DNA of 64,000 nt from NCBI GenBank assembly GCA_910584475.1, contig CAJUBD010000010.1, forward strand, positions 1 to 64,000, given 5' to 3'. Source of the DNA: an uncultured Treponema sp. (GTDB taxonomy: Bacteria; Spirochaetota; Spirochaetia; Treponematales; Treponemataceae). A program made the translations under genes and the position numbers. This document shows positions 34,262 through 41,934 of the stretch, piece after piece. Within the stretch, counting starts at the first letter, position 1. Every line of letters starts with the position of its first letter. The notes under the pieces were generated by a model, which was not told where the DNA came from, did not search any database, and saw only the letters and a program-made list of their open reading frames with translations.

Positions 34262-34545
34262 GATTCGTTAATTATGAAAATGTATTTAGAAAGTTTAAAG
34301 TAAGTGCCGAAAATATAACGCAAGTCTTGCGACTTGCTATCGGGTTTTTCACCTTGTTTTTTTATGAAAAACTCGCGCGATAATTTTAACTTCGAGTTTG
34401 TCGGTGCGGAGCACCTTACCAAAAACTCGCCTGTTTGTCATTGTCGGGCTTGACCTGACAATCTATTTTGTACTTGCCCGCAACATGTTGCTAACGCGGA
34501 CGAAATTAAGTTCCTCGGAAACTGACGTTTCCTGTTCACAAATTC
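34262..34545 (-). repeat. Four-hairpin element, enlarged copy (minus)
   Basis: Read on the minus strand: GGAAAC/GTTTCC stem with the same CCGAGGAACTTAATTTCG context as the copy at 54546. Then come a nested small palindrome (34437-34464), the GGCGAGTTTTTGGTAAGGTG stem 3 with its internal GGTGC hairpin as in copy 3, and a stem 4 opened by a GCAAGTCGCAAGACTTGC hairpin. It overlaps the last codons of earP. Confidence 0.65.
34437..34464. repeat. Small palindromic repeat, GTCATT...AATCT type
   Basis: GTCATTGTCGGG and CCTGACAATCT flank a CTTGA-type loop. It has the same ends and loop as the repeat at 4559-4586 but a different stem. It is inserted within the enlarged hairpin element. Confidence 0.6.
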
Positions 34546-35834
34546 TGAATGAACGCATCCAATTTTTCCGAAAAATTTCCAAGGTCAAAAATGCTTTGCG
34601 AAAAAGCTTTGAAGCCTCGTTTTAAATTCCGCGCTTGCGATAAAAATTCAAAGCACGCATTTTCCAAATTTATTTCAGCAGAAATATCGCAAGCATCGCA
34701 ATTATACAAAATCCAAAATTTTTCAATTATCGCAAATTCGTTTTCCGAAAAATGCGCACGCATTCTTTCCAAAAGCGCGCGAACTTTTACCAAATGATAA
34801 TTTTTGTCCTGCGGCGTTTTTTGCGGATACGCATTCCAAACGAACGGCTTTCCGCAAAGGCAAGCGCGGGCAAGCGAATCTTCGCCGCGAACAAAAAGAA
34901 TGTCCATTTGCAAAAGCATTTCGTCCCAATTTTCTTGCGATAAAAATTCAAGTTCATTGAGCTGAATTTGCGATAAATTAAATTCGCAAGAATCGCAAAA
35001 TTTGCGATAAATTTCCAAAAAACTTTTTTTTCCTGCGCCTTGCGATAAAAATATTTCAATTTGCGATAAATTTTTATCGCAAATTTTAGAAAAAGCGCGA
35101 ATTATCGGAGAAAAATTTTTGCGATAAGAAAAAATCAAAATTTTTTGCGACATTTGCGATAAATTTTCACAAATTTGCGATAAATCACCGCGAGTTTGCG
35201 ATATTTTTTTATCGCAAGTTGTTTTCGAAAAATTTTTGCGGGCATTTGCGATAAAAGGTTCATCCAAAATCAAGCCGCCAGTTTTCGCGGTGAATCCTGG
35301 CATAAAATTCACTTTTTTTACGAACGCGCTTCGTGTGGCAGATTTCAGACAATGAAATTCCTCGGCATAATCTTCGGCGGTCAAATAATCAATATTGATA
35401 ATCTGAAATTTTATTTTTTCATTTGGTTTATCGCAAGCGAAATTTTCACTGATTTTTTTATCGCAAATTTCTGCAAACTTTGCTTCGTGATTTTGGGCGG
35501 TAAACTCGGCAAACAAAATTTCATCTAGCCATTCTGGGCGACCGCATTGAAAACATTCCAAAATCATAAACGGCGGATTTTTTAAAAATTCTGTCCTGCA
35601 AAATCTTTCTGCGTTTGAATCAAAAATTCTCATTCCGCGAAAATTTTGTTCTGCCAAATTCAATTTGATTTCTGGAGCGATTTTTTGGAACGCGCCCAAA
35701 TCGTTTACGACGAGACGAATTTTATAATGAGGATTTATTTTACATAGATTTTTCGAAAGCCGGTAGACAAAGCCAATATCGCCAAAATTATCGATGACTT
35801 TGCACAAAATCGTAATGTCGAAAATTTTTGGCAT
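34536..35834 (-). CDS. earP: EF-P arginine rhamnosyltransferase EarP
   Basis: A 432-residue glycosyltransferase of the EarP family (DUF2331), which moves rhamnose from dTDP-rhamnose to an Arg of elongation factor P. Family marks: CKVIDNFGDIGFVYRLSKNL, whose Asp15 and Asp19 have the same spacing as the two catalytic Asp of Pseudomonas EarP; FQCGRPEWLDEILF; VNFMPGFTAKTGGLILDEPF; and near the end DILFVRGEDSLARACLCGKP with WNAYPQ, carrying the catalytic Glu. Between about residues 185 and 300 the protein is full of LSQ, CDK and YRK triplets, which come from the repeated TTATCGCAA word. The fold part is intact, so it may still work. No efp gene is near. Confidence 0.85.
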   Translation of the reverse strand: MPKIFDITILCKVIDNFGDIGFVYRLSKNLCKINPHYKIRLVVNDLGAFQKIAPEIKLNLAEQNFRGMRIFDSNAERFCRTEFLKNPPFMILECFQCGRPEWLDEILFAEFTAQNHEAKFAEICDKKISENFACDKPNEKIKFQIINIDYLTAEDYAEEFHCLKSATRSAFVKKVNFMPGFTAKTGGLILDEPFIANARKNFSKTTCDKKISQTRGDLSQICENLSQMSQKILIFSYRKNFSPIIRAFSKICDKNLSQIEIFLSQGAGKKSFLEIYRKFCDSCEFNLSQIQLNELEFLSQENWDEMLLQMDILFVRGEDSLARACLCGKPFVWNAYPQKTPQDKNYHLVKVRALLERMRAHFSENEFAIIEKFWILYNCDACDISAEINLENACFEFLSQARNLKRGFKAFSQSIFDLGNFSEKLDAFIQNL

Positions 35835-35844
35835 TTTGTGCTCA

Positions 35845-36303
35845 CTACAAATTCAATGTGGCGCGAATCTTTATGAGAATTTCGATTGCATTTTTTGAAA
35901 GAAAAAATTCTCCGCAAACGCGCCTGTCTTCTTGCAAAAACGAAAATTCGATTTTTTCCCGCGAAAAAATTTGAAACCATTTTTTCGGGCTTGCGATAAA
36001 TTTCAAATCTTGCAAATCGTTGAAGCAAAAAATTTGTTCTTCGATTTCCGCATCGTCGCCACTAAATCGAATCATCGACATCAATGCGAGTCGGCGGCGC
36101 GGCACATAAAAATAAACGCTTTTTTTGCAAATGACAAGCATTCCCCAAATACTTTCGCCGCCGTTTAACGCGAGGCTCATTTTCGAAAGCGAATCAGAAT
36201 CCGCGCAAAGTTCGCACATTTCTACGCATTCAACTTCGTCGCCCACGCGGGCAGAAAAATCTTGGATGAATTTTTTTTGCGCTTCGAAATTTTTTTTGTC
36301 CAT
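35845..36303 (-). CDS. Hypothetical protein
   Basis: A 152-residue soluble protein that I do not recognise. It has a Cys pair (VEMCELCADSDSLSK), then strands of a possible PH-like or small beta fold (WGMLVICKKSVYFYVPRRRL, DLKFIASPKKWFQIFSREKI) and a final helix (AIEILIKIRATLNL). The ATG at 36303 is preferred; a GTG lies eight codons upstream, within the terminator of the preceding gene. It is followed ten bases later by earP and may be co-transcribed with it. Confidence 0.6.
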   Translation of the reverse strand: MDKKNFEAQKKFIQDFSARVGDEVECVEMCELCADSDSLSKMSLALNGGESIWGMLVICKKSVYFYVPRRRLALMSMIRFSGDDAEIEEQIFCFNDLQDLKFIASPKKWFQIFSREKIEFSFLQEDRRVCGEFFLSKNAIEILIKIRATLNL

Positions 36304-36323
36304 TCGTTTGGCTTGCCAAAAAA

Positions 36324-36356
36324 ACACGCCGAATTTCTTCGGCGCGTTTTCGAATT
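36324..36356 (-). terminator. Terminator after the immunophilin gene
   Basis: On the minus strand CGCGCCGAA, GAAA, then TTCGGCGTG, followed by TTTTTTT. A strong GC-rich stem with a U-run directly after the stop of the immunophilin. Confidence 0.85.
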
Positions 36357-37419
36357 ATTTTATTGATACAAGTTCTATATCAAATCCTATATAACTGTTC
36401 GCAGGAATTACGCCGGGATAGCCACGCTCGCCATAATGCATATCAGGCGGCAAAAGAATCGTGCGCTTTTCGCCGAGTTTCATTTGCTGAACCATCGCGT
36501 CAAATCCCGGAATCATTTGTCCAGCTCCAGTGGAAAATTCGAGCGAACCGCATCCTTCGGATTGGTCAAACACACCGCCATTGAGCAAAAATCCTTTGTA
36601 TTGAACGGCGACATTTTTTCTAGCCCCACAAATTTCACCTTTGCCTTCTTTCGTGACTTTATAAAAAATTCCGTTCGAATCTTTTTCGCAGCCAGGCCAT
36701 TTTTTTTCAATGAGCTTGATTTGAGTTTCATATTTTTTTTCTTTGGCGGCGCGAACGGCTTCGTCCGCTTTTTTTGCGGCAGCGTCAAAATCCGCTTGAG
36801 TCGCTTTGAACGCTTGGGCATCCGCGCCCTGTCGAACAATTGTAACCTTTTCGATTACATCACCTTGTTTTGTCGTGTCCACAATTTCCTGTCCGCTGAT
36901 GACTTTTCCGAAAATCGTGTGGTTTCCGTTGAGCCAAGTCGTGGGCGCAATCGTGATGAAAAATTGGCTGCCGTTCGTGCCTGGTCCCGCATTCGCCATC
37001 GCCAAAACTCCTGGCTTTGCAAATGTGTGCTTTTCCACGATTTCATCGGCAAACCTGTAGCCCGGTCCACCACGACCTGTTCCTTCGGGATCGCCGCCTT
37101 GAATCATAAAATCTTGATCATCTCCATTCGCCTTGCTGATTACGCGGTGAAATTTGAGGCCATCATAAAACGGCTTGCCTTTCGCTGCATCGAGCGTGCC
37201 TTCCGCAAGCCCAACGAAATTCACGACAGTAAGCGGTGTATCCTTGTAATACAATTCCAGCACGACTTCGCCTTTCGGCAATTTGAGTACGGCAAAAACG
37301 CCTTCTTTCCCATTCAATGCGTCCATAGTTTTTTTCTCCATTGATTTTGATTTGCTTTGCGCACATCCGCTTGCCAAAACGGCAAATGCGAAAATCACGC
37401 CAAAAATTTTTCGTTTCAT
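36355..37419 (-). CDS. Lipoprotein with fused cyclophilin and FKBP domains
   Basis: A 354-residue probable lipoprotein peptidyl-prolyl isomerase. The leader MKRKIFGVIFAFAVLASGCA has a lipobox Cys19. Residues about 40-200 are a cyclophilin: FHRVISKANGDDQDFMIQGG, MANAGPGTNGSQFFITIAPT, WLNGNHTIFGKVI. A charged helical linker (about 205-240) leads to an FKBP domain: VAVQYKGFLLNGGVFDQSEG, GAGQMIPGFDAMVQQMKLGE, YPGVIPANSYIGFDIELV. This order is the CFBP dual immunophilin reported from Treponema denticola and Flavobacterium. It should fold proteins in the periplasm. The ATG at 37419 follows AGAGGAAAA. A terminator lies downstream. Confidence 0.92.
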   Translation of the reverse strand: MKRKIFGVIFAFAVLASGCAQSKSKSMEKKTMDALNGKEGVFAVLKLPKGEVVLELYYKDTPLTVVNFVGLAEGTLDAAKGKPFYDGLKFHRVISKANGDDQDFMIQGGDPEGTGRGGPGYRFADEIVEKHTFAKPGVLAMANAGPGTNGSQFFITIAPTTWLNGNHTIFGKVISGQEIVDTTKQGDVIEKVTIVRQGADAQAFKATQADFDAAAKKADEAVRAAKEKKYETQIKLIEKKWPGCEKDSNGIFYKVTKEGKGEICGARKNVAVQYKGFLLNGGVFDQSEGCGSLEFSTGAGQMIPGFDAMVQQMKLGEKRTILLPPDMHYGERGYPGVIPANSYIGFDIELVSIK

Positions 37420-37430
37420 TTTTCCTCTCA

Positions 37431-37572
37431 TAAAAAGTCAAAAGCAAAATATCAATTTTGCTTTTGACTTTTTAAGCACATTCACAATGCAGTGAGGATG
37501 TGCGTTAGATAATAAAGTTTGCAACGCAAACTTGAGTTGATAAAAGTCACGCCATTTGTGTGACTTTTATCA
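37431..37572 (+). repeat. Four-hairpin element, GTTTGC subtype
   Basis: Stem 1 is a perfect 19-bp repeat, 37432-37450 with 37455-37473, loop ATCA. Stem 2 GCACAT / ATGTGC around TCACAATGCAGTGAGG. Stem 3 AAGTTTGC / GCAAACTT. Stem 4 GATAAAAGTCAC / GTGACTTTTATC. None of the stem sequences matches the CGAGTTTT subtype, yet order, sizes and the AATGnAnTGAG loop are the same. It abuts the immunophilin leader. Confidence 0.88.
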
Positions 37573-37684
37573 TACTTTCTCCAAAATTTTTCATAAACGA
37601 ATTTCGTGTCTTTCAGCGTTCCAGCCGAAATGACATTTGTCATACCCCATACGGGTATAAGGTATGATATTTTTTTTCCAAATT
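37573..37684. other. Intergenic hairpin
   Basis: GTCATACC...GGTATGAT enclosing ATACCC/GGGTAT near 37635-37670, followed on the plus strand by eight Ts. It is a terminator in form, but on the strand opposite to both neighbouring genes. Confidence 0.4.
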
Positions 37685-38476
37685 TCAAAATTGATTTTTG
37701 AACCAATTGTAAATCGCTTCAAGTCTCGCTTCAAATGAATTGTTCAGTCGTTTTTTCAAAGCGGAAATCATTTTGAATTCCGTGTAATTTCCAATGTAAA
37801 CCAAAAATTCATCGCCACAATCGATGATGCAAACGCACATCTTAAAATCGCCAGGCTTGACGGCTTTGACTGGACCATAACTCAGCGCAGAAGTATTTTC
37901 CATGAGCATCAAAAGTTCGTTTTGATTTTGCTTGTAGGAAATTTTGTAGAGGCTTTCGCCGAAAGTGTGGTCGTTCAAAAAGGCGAAAATTTCCTGACCG
38001 TCCGCATCGCCTTCATTTAAGTCGTCCGCGGCAGAAAAATTCTCCGAATCGGGATTTTCCACGCGGAACGCCTGCGAATACAATTCGTCCCAAGATTTTC
38101 GCGAGCGAGAAAAATATTGCATTCCCTGCATTTTCGAAATTGAGCGCATAATTTTTGAAACCGTGTTGGTATCGAGAGCAGAAGTACTTTTGTTCTCGAT
38201 TTCGGATTTTTGCAGGCGATAAAGCTTTTCTTCGGCGAAACCCATTTTTTCTGGCTTGACTTTTCCAAAGACGAAATTTTTTATTTCGTCCGCGAATTCA
38301 GTCTGCGGAATGAAGTACGCTTCCAAATCATTTTCGGAAAAAATATGTGAAATTTCGCCGTTCGCCAAAAGCGTTTCCTCAACTTGCGGCGGAAGAATTT
38401 TTTGCCATTCCAAATTTTCGGCAAACGAATTTTTTGCAAAAGCAAAAATCGTCAGCGCGAAAAAAATTTTCGCCAT
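37685..38476 (-). CDS. Exported protein of unknown function (spirochaete type)
   Basis: A 263-residue exported protein if begun at 38476: signal peptide MAKIFFALTIFAFAKNSFA. The frame and a good ribosome-binding site (GAAGGAAAT) extend to an ATG at 38614, but the 46 extra residues include SLRAKRSNPFF, the translation of a dispersed repeat. The mature part has KILPPQVEETLLANGEISHI, ISKMQGMQYFSRSRKSWDEL and FKMCVCIIDCGDEFLVYIGN. It resembles a conserved Treponema family, perhaps DUF6675, but I cannot confirm that. The last 25 residues are basic and aromatic (LEAIYNWFKNQF). Location is probably periplasm or outer membrane. Confidence 0.6.
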   Translation of the reverse strand: MAKIFFALTIFAFAKNSFAENLEWQKILPPQVEETLLANGEISHIFSENDLEAYFIPQTEFADEIKNFVFGKVKPEKMGFAEEKLYRLQKSEIENKSTSALDTNTVSKIMRSISKMQGMQYFSRSRKSWDELYSQAFRVENPDSENFSAADDLNEGDADGQEIFAFLNDHTFGESLYKISYKQNQNELLMLMENTSALSYGPVKAVKPGDFKMCVCIIDCGDEFLVYIGNYTEFKMISALKKRLNNSFEARLEAIYNWFKNQF

Positions 38477-38478
38477 TT

Positions 38479-38555
38479 TGTCATTGAAAAATCGCCTTTG
38501 GCGGTCGTGGCATTCCATATTGAAAAATGGATTGCTTCGCTTCGCTCGCAATGAC
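38479..38555 (-). repeat. Dispersed SLRAKRSNP-type repeat inside a gene start
   Basis: A 77-base block bounded by GTCATT and its complement AATGAC, containing GCGAGCGAAGCGAAGCAATC and a CGCC/GGCG hairpin. Read on the minus strand it adds in-frame codons for SLRAKRSNP between a ribosome-binding site and the signal peptide of the exported protein. Confidence 0.7.
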
Positions 38556-38643
38556 TTTTTTTGCGTTTTCGCGGCAAATTTCTTTCTTCCAAAATTTCCA
38601 AAAAAAAATTTCATCGAATTTCCTTCAATTCAAATTTGGATTT

Positions 38644-39351
38644 TCAGATGACGCATTTGTAAATCACGCGCACCTGTTTATATAAACCATCGCCCTCAGA
38701 TTTGGTTTCAATGTCTGGAATGTCGTTGAGCGTGGTGTGGATGAGGCGGCGCTCGAACGGATTCATCGGCTCAAGCAAAATCGATTTTCGATACGAGCGC
38801 ACCTTGTCTGCGGTGGTGTAGGCGAGACGAACCAAAGATTCTTCACGGCGAATTCTATAACTTTCCGTATCCAAAATCACGCGAACATTTTCGTGACCGA
38901 GATGTCCAGCATAAACATTTAGCAAAAGTTGAAGCGCGTCCAAATTTTTTCCTTTGCGTCCAATCAAAATCGAAGAACTTTCCGACTGGATTTTCAAGCC
39001 GATTTTGCGTTCTTCGCGGAACATAATTTCCACATCGGCGGAATAGCCCATTTTTGAAATCACTTCAGTAATGAATGTCGTGAGTTTTTGCTCAAATTCG
39101 TCCTGCGGAATCTGATTCGATACGGATTTTTTCACCGCACGATTTTCAGAAAAACGCTCTTTCTGCGGTGCGGTGACATTCGGAGTATTTTCTTCTGTGT
39201 GGACGCGAATTTTTACGAAGCCTTTTTTGAAAAGTGAATTTTTTTGAGTCTCCAAAATTTCCACGTCAAATTGATCGCGTTCCAAACCTAATTCCTGCGC
39301 GGCCTTTTCAATGGCCTCCTTTTCGGTTTTTCCTTCGTATTCATATACCAT
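38644..39351 (-). CDS. jag: RNA-binding protein Jag / KhpB
   Basis: A 235-residue protein with the three Jag parts. Jag-N, residues 1-50: MVYEYEGKTEKEAIEKAAQE with the KKGFVKIRV end. A variable linker. A KH domain near 105-160: EERKIGLKIQSESSSILIGR with GRKGKNLDALQLLLN. An R3H domain at the end: ESLVRLAYTTADKVRSYRKS and PMNPFERRLIHTTLNDIPDI. KhpB partners KhpA, binds many transcripts and affects envelope growth. It is placed after yidC as in most bacteria. The operon rpmH-rnpA-yidD-yidC-jag appears complete on this strand. Confidence 0.93.
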   Translation of the reverse strand: MVYEYEGKTEKEAIEKAAQELGLERDQFDVEILETQKNSLFKKGFVKIRVHTEENTPNVTAPQKERFSENRAVKKSVSNQIPQDEFEQKLTTFITEVISKMGYSADVEIMFREERKIGLKIQSESSSILIGRKGKNLDALQLLLNVYAGHLGHENVRVILDTESYRIRREESLVRLAYTTADKVRSYRKSILLEPMNPFERRLIHTTLNDIPDIETKSEGDGLYKQVRVIYKCVI

Positions 39352-39454
39352 TTTTTTTCTCCTGCAAAGCCGAGGTAAAAATTCTTTTGCCGGCTTTTTT
39401 GCGCATTAGCGCGAAAGTATGAAAAGTTTGCGACGCAAACTCATTGCCAAAAAT
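39352..39454. other. Gap between yidC and jag
   Basis: Holds an AGTTTGC/GCAAACT hairpin (stem 3 word of the GTTTGC subtype) and an AAAGCCG...CGGCTTT inverted repeat near 39368-39400. The ribosome-binding site of jag, AGGAGAAAA, follows. Confidence 0.45.
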
Positions 39455-41254
39455 TTATTTTCTGCCCTTCATTTTTACGACATTTTTCTGCGCGGCAGAA
39501 TTTTTTTCTTTTGCCTTGGACTTATTGATGATAACTTGCTGAATCATTTGCAAAATGTTGCTCATTGTCCAAAACAAAATCAATCCGCTCGGCGTGTTGT
39601 AAAGAATGAAGAAAAACAAAATCGGCAGACCGTAAGTCATAAATTTCATCTGCATAGAATTCTGCGCGGCCGTAGCAGTGCCGCCAACTTGCGTGATTTT
39701 TCCGTAAAGCAATTGTGACACAAGATAAATCACCGGAAGAATGCGAATGTGATTGCTTCGCAAAAGCGGCAAATTAAATTTGAGCACATAAATGCTGTCA
39801 CCAGCGGAAAGATCGTCAATCCAGCCTTTAATAAAACTCGCGCCCCGAAATTCAAAATAATTGTTGAACAAATTGTACATTGCGAAAAGGCACATCATTT
39901 GTAAAATCATCGGAAGACAGCCCGACATCGGATTGTACCCCACTTCCTGATAAAGTTTTGCGGTTTCGGCCTGCATTTTTTGCGGATTGTCCTTGTACCT
40001 TGCTTGAAGCGCCTGCATTTTCGGCTGAAGTTCCTGCATTTTTGTCGTGCCCACGGAAGCCTTGATTGAAAGAGGGAAAAGAGCCAAGCGCAAAATCAGC
40101 GTAAGAATTATGATGCTCACTCCCCAATTTGGCACAATTTTGTAAACCAATTCCAAAATCCATTTCAAAATTGTTTCAAGCCATCCCAAAAATCCGCCCG
40201 ATTCCATCGCGTCCGTCAAACGATAACCGCTCAAATTCCAACCGTTGTTTTCGGCGTTCGCATAAATGCGCAAATCTTTTTCAGCGCGCGGCCCGACATA
40301 AACATAATAAACATCGTTCGTCTGCTTTTCGGTGATTGGCTTTCGCACCAAACGAGCCTGCGCGTTGGAAGAATTTCCGACTTCGATTTCCGTGGAATAA
40401 TACGCGCTTTCCAAAACCGAACTTTTCAGCGGAATGACAAGTTCGCAAAAATATTTTCCGCCGATTCCCGCAATCTCAAATTCCCGATTATAATCCTTGA
40501 ACTGTCCAGTTCCCAGCCGAATGTTTTTGCTTTTGTTTTCGTTGAGCGCAAGAAAAGAACGGCTTTCATATCTATCCACTTTCGGATCGAACGCAGGACC
40601 GACTTGCGGCGAAGTGCGCAAAGTGTACGAAGCGTTCATTCCGTTTGCCGCGGGAAAATTCAGCGCGGAAAAATTTTCTCCGCCATCAATCACTACGTTC
40701 ATCCGAAACATATACTCGCCGTTTTTGAAAGTATATTGCTTTACCAAAGTGAAATCCGAAAACTTTTTGGCAAACGCGATTTTCTTTTCGCCGTTTTCTT
40801 CGGGAAATTCTTTCGCGTCAAACAAATCGTTCACAATGGAATTTTCCGCTCCTCCGAACGCCAATGAAAACGCGCGATTGCTCGATGAAATGTTGTCCGC
40901 CATCTCTACGCCAAGTCCAGTCTTCGTATCCTTGTGATCGAGCAATTCATAACTCACTATATCACCGCCGCGATTCGTGAAAACAACTTTCACTTTGTCA
41001 GTCACAATCGTGTATTTTTTTTCGACCAAATTTTCGCTTGTGGAATATTCGGAAGAATTCGCGTAGACTATCGAATTGATTTCCTCAGAAATTTGTTTTG
41101 ATTGCTGCGAATTTTCTTCGGAAATTTCTTCGTTTGATTGAATTTCTTCCACTTGCTGCGACTTAGGCGGCGGAAAAAATTTGGCCTGAACAATCGTATA
41201 TCCCACCAAAACAAGTGAAATCAGCACGACTGCCATAATTGTATTTTTGTCCAT
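39455..41254 (-). CDS. yidC: Membrane protein insertase YidC
   Basis: A 599-residue YidC of the long Gram-negative type. N-terminal membrane helix: MDKNTIMAVVLISLVLVGYT. A large periplasmic domain (about 50-370) with TNRGGDIVSYELLDHKDTKT. Then the conserved core: NWGVSIIILTLILRLALFPL, KMQELQPKMQALQARYKDNP, MSGCLPMILQMMCLFAMYNL, YLVSQLLYGK and LPILFFFILYNTPSGLILFW. It inserts and folds inner-membrane proteins with or without SecYEG. The ATG at 41254 follows CAGGAGTCATT, and the frame upstream of it is not YidC-like. The Lys-rich C-terminal tail is ordinary. Confidence 0.95.
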   Translation of the reverse strand: MDKNTIMAVVLISLVLVGYTIVQAKFFPPPKSQQVEEIQSNEEISEENSQQSKQISEEINSIVYANSSEYSTSENLVEKKYTIVTDKVKVVFTNRGGDIVSYELLDHKDTKTGLGVEMADNISSSNRAFSLAFGGAENSIVNDLFDAKEFPEENGEKKIAFAKKFSDFTLVKQYTFKNGEYMFRMNVVIDGGENFSALNFPAANGMNASYTLRTSPQVGPAFDPKVDRYESRSFLALNENKSKNIRLGTGQFKDYNREFEIAGIGGKYFCELVIPLKSSVLESAYYSTEIEVGNSSNAQARLVRKPITEKQTNDVYYVYVGPRAEKDLRIYANAENNGWNLSGYRLTDAMESGGFLGWLETILKWILELVYKIVPNWGVSIIILTLILRLALFPLSIKASVGTTKMQELQPKMQALQARYKDNPQKMQAETAKLYQEVGYNPMSGCLPMILQMMCLFAMYNLFNNYFEFRGASFIKGWIDDLSAGDSIYVLKFNLPLLRSNHIRILPVIYLVSQLLYGKITQVGGTATAAQNSMQMKFMTYGLPILFFFILYNTPSGLILFWTMSNILQMIQQVIINKSKAKEKNSAAQKNVVKMKGRK

Positions 41255-41317
41255 AATGACTCCTGTTTTTCGGATTGGCTCGCTTTTGAGAAAATTAAAA
41301 TTTGAACACTGCACATA

Positions 41318-41539
41318 CTATGGAAGCGGATCGTAGCCGCCTTTGGAGAATTTATTGCATCGCAAAATTCTTGCTGAAGACATAATCAAACCTTTTGCCG
41401 GTCCATATTTTTTGAAAGCTTGCATAGCATAGCACGAACAAGTCGGAAAAAATCTGCAACACGACGGAAAAAGCGGAGAAATTGCGATTTGATAGAATCG
41501 AACCAAAGCGCAGAAAAATTTTACGAAAAAATTTTTCAT
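41318..41539 (-). CDS. yidD: Membrane protein insertion efficiency factor YidD
   Basis: A 73-residue small protein with the YidD pattern: FCALVRFYQIAISPLFPSCC, RFFPTCSCYAMQAFKKYG, and RILRCNKFSKGGYDPLP at the end. It aids YidC-dependent insertion at the inner membrane. The start overlaps the rnpA stop by three bases (ATGA), so translation is coupled. An in-frame upstream codon lies inside rnpA. Confidence 0.93.
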   Translation of the reverse strand: MKNFFVKFFCALVRFYQIAISPLFPSCCRFFPTCSCYAMQAFKKYGPAKGLIMSSARILRCNKFSKGGYDPLP

Positions 41540-41910
41540 TTCATCAGTCCTGCCTTTTTGCACAATTCACGAAATTGAACACACCTTGATTTGAACGAAT
41601 CGTTTCCAGGATAAACCAAAAATAGAATATCATATCCCGTGTTCAGGAATGTTTTGAAAAATCGAAAAGCCTCGCGGCTCAATCGCTTGGACTTATTTCT
41701 TTCCACGGCTTTTCCATAGCCACGCGGCAAGGGAAAGGCGATTCTGTTAAACCTGAGCGAATTTTCCATAAAGAAAATTTTCGCACCGGCGACACTCGCC
41801 TTTCTTCCGTTTTTGAACAGATTGCGAATTTCCGCCGAACTTTTTATGTGCTCGCAATGTTTAAATGTTTTACGAGCATTCGGCATTTCTTTTGGCAAAT
41901 CCGTTTTCAT
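41536..41910 (-). CDS. rnpA: Ribonuclease P protein component RnpA
   Basis: A 124-residue basic protein that assists the RNase P RNA in removing tRNA 5' leaders. The N-terminal KHCEHIKSSAEIRNLFKNGR, the RNR motif YGKAVERNKSKRLSREAFR, and DILFLVYPGNDSF are diagnostic. It is placed between rpmH and yidD, the usual bacterial order. The RNA partner is not in the window. Confidence 0.93.
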   Translation of the reverse strand: MKTDLPKEMPNARKTFKHCEHIKSSAEIRNLFKNGRKASVAGAKIFFMENSLRFNRIAFPLPRGYGKAVERNKSKRLSREAFRFFKTFLNTGYDILFLVYPGNDSFKSRCVQFRELCKKAGLMK

Positions 41911-41934
41911 AAATGTTCAAATTTTGCCAAGCGA

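Larger units (their letters stand above)
31790..36005. repeat. Cluster of the word TTGCGATAA / TTATCGCAA
   Basis: At least 26 copies of TGCGATAA or its complement TTATCGCA in 4.2 kb, against well under one expected by chance. They are in both orientations and concentrated at 31.79-32.35 and 34.63-35.48 kb, inside the acyl-CoA synthetase tail and earP. Elsewhere in the window the word is rare. Confidence 0.85.
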
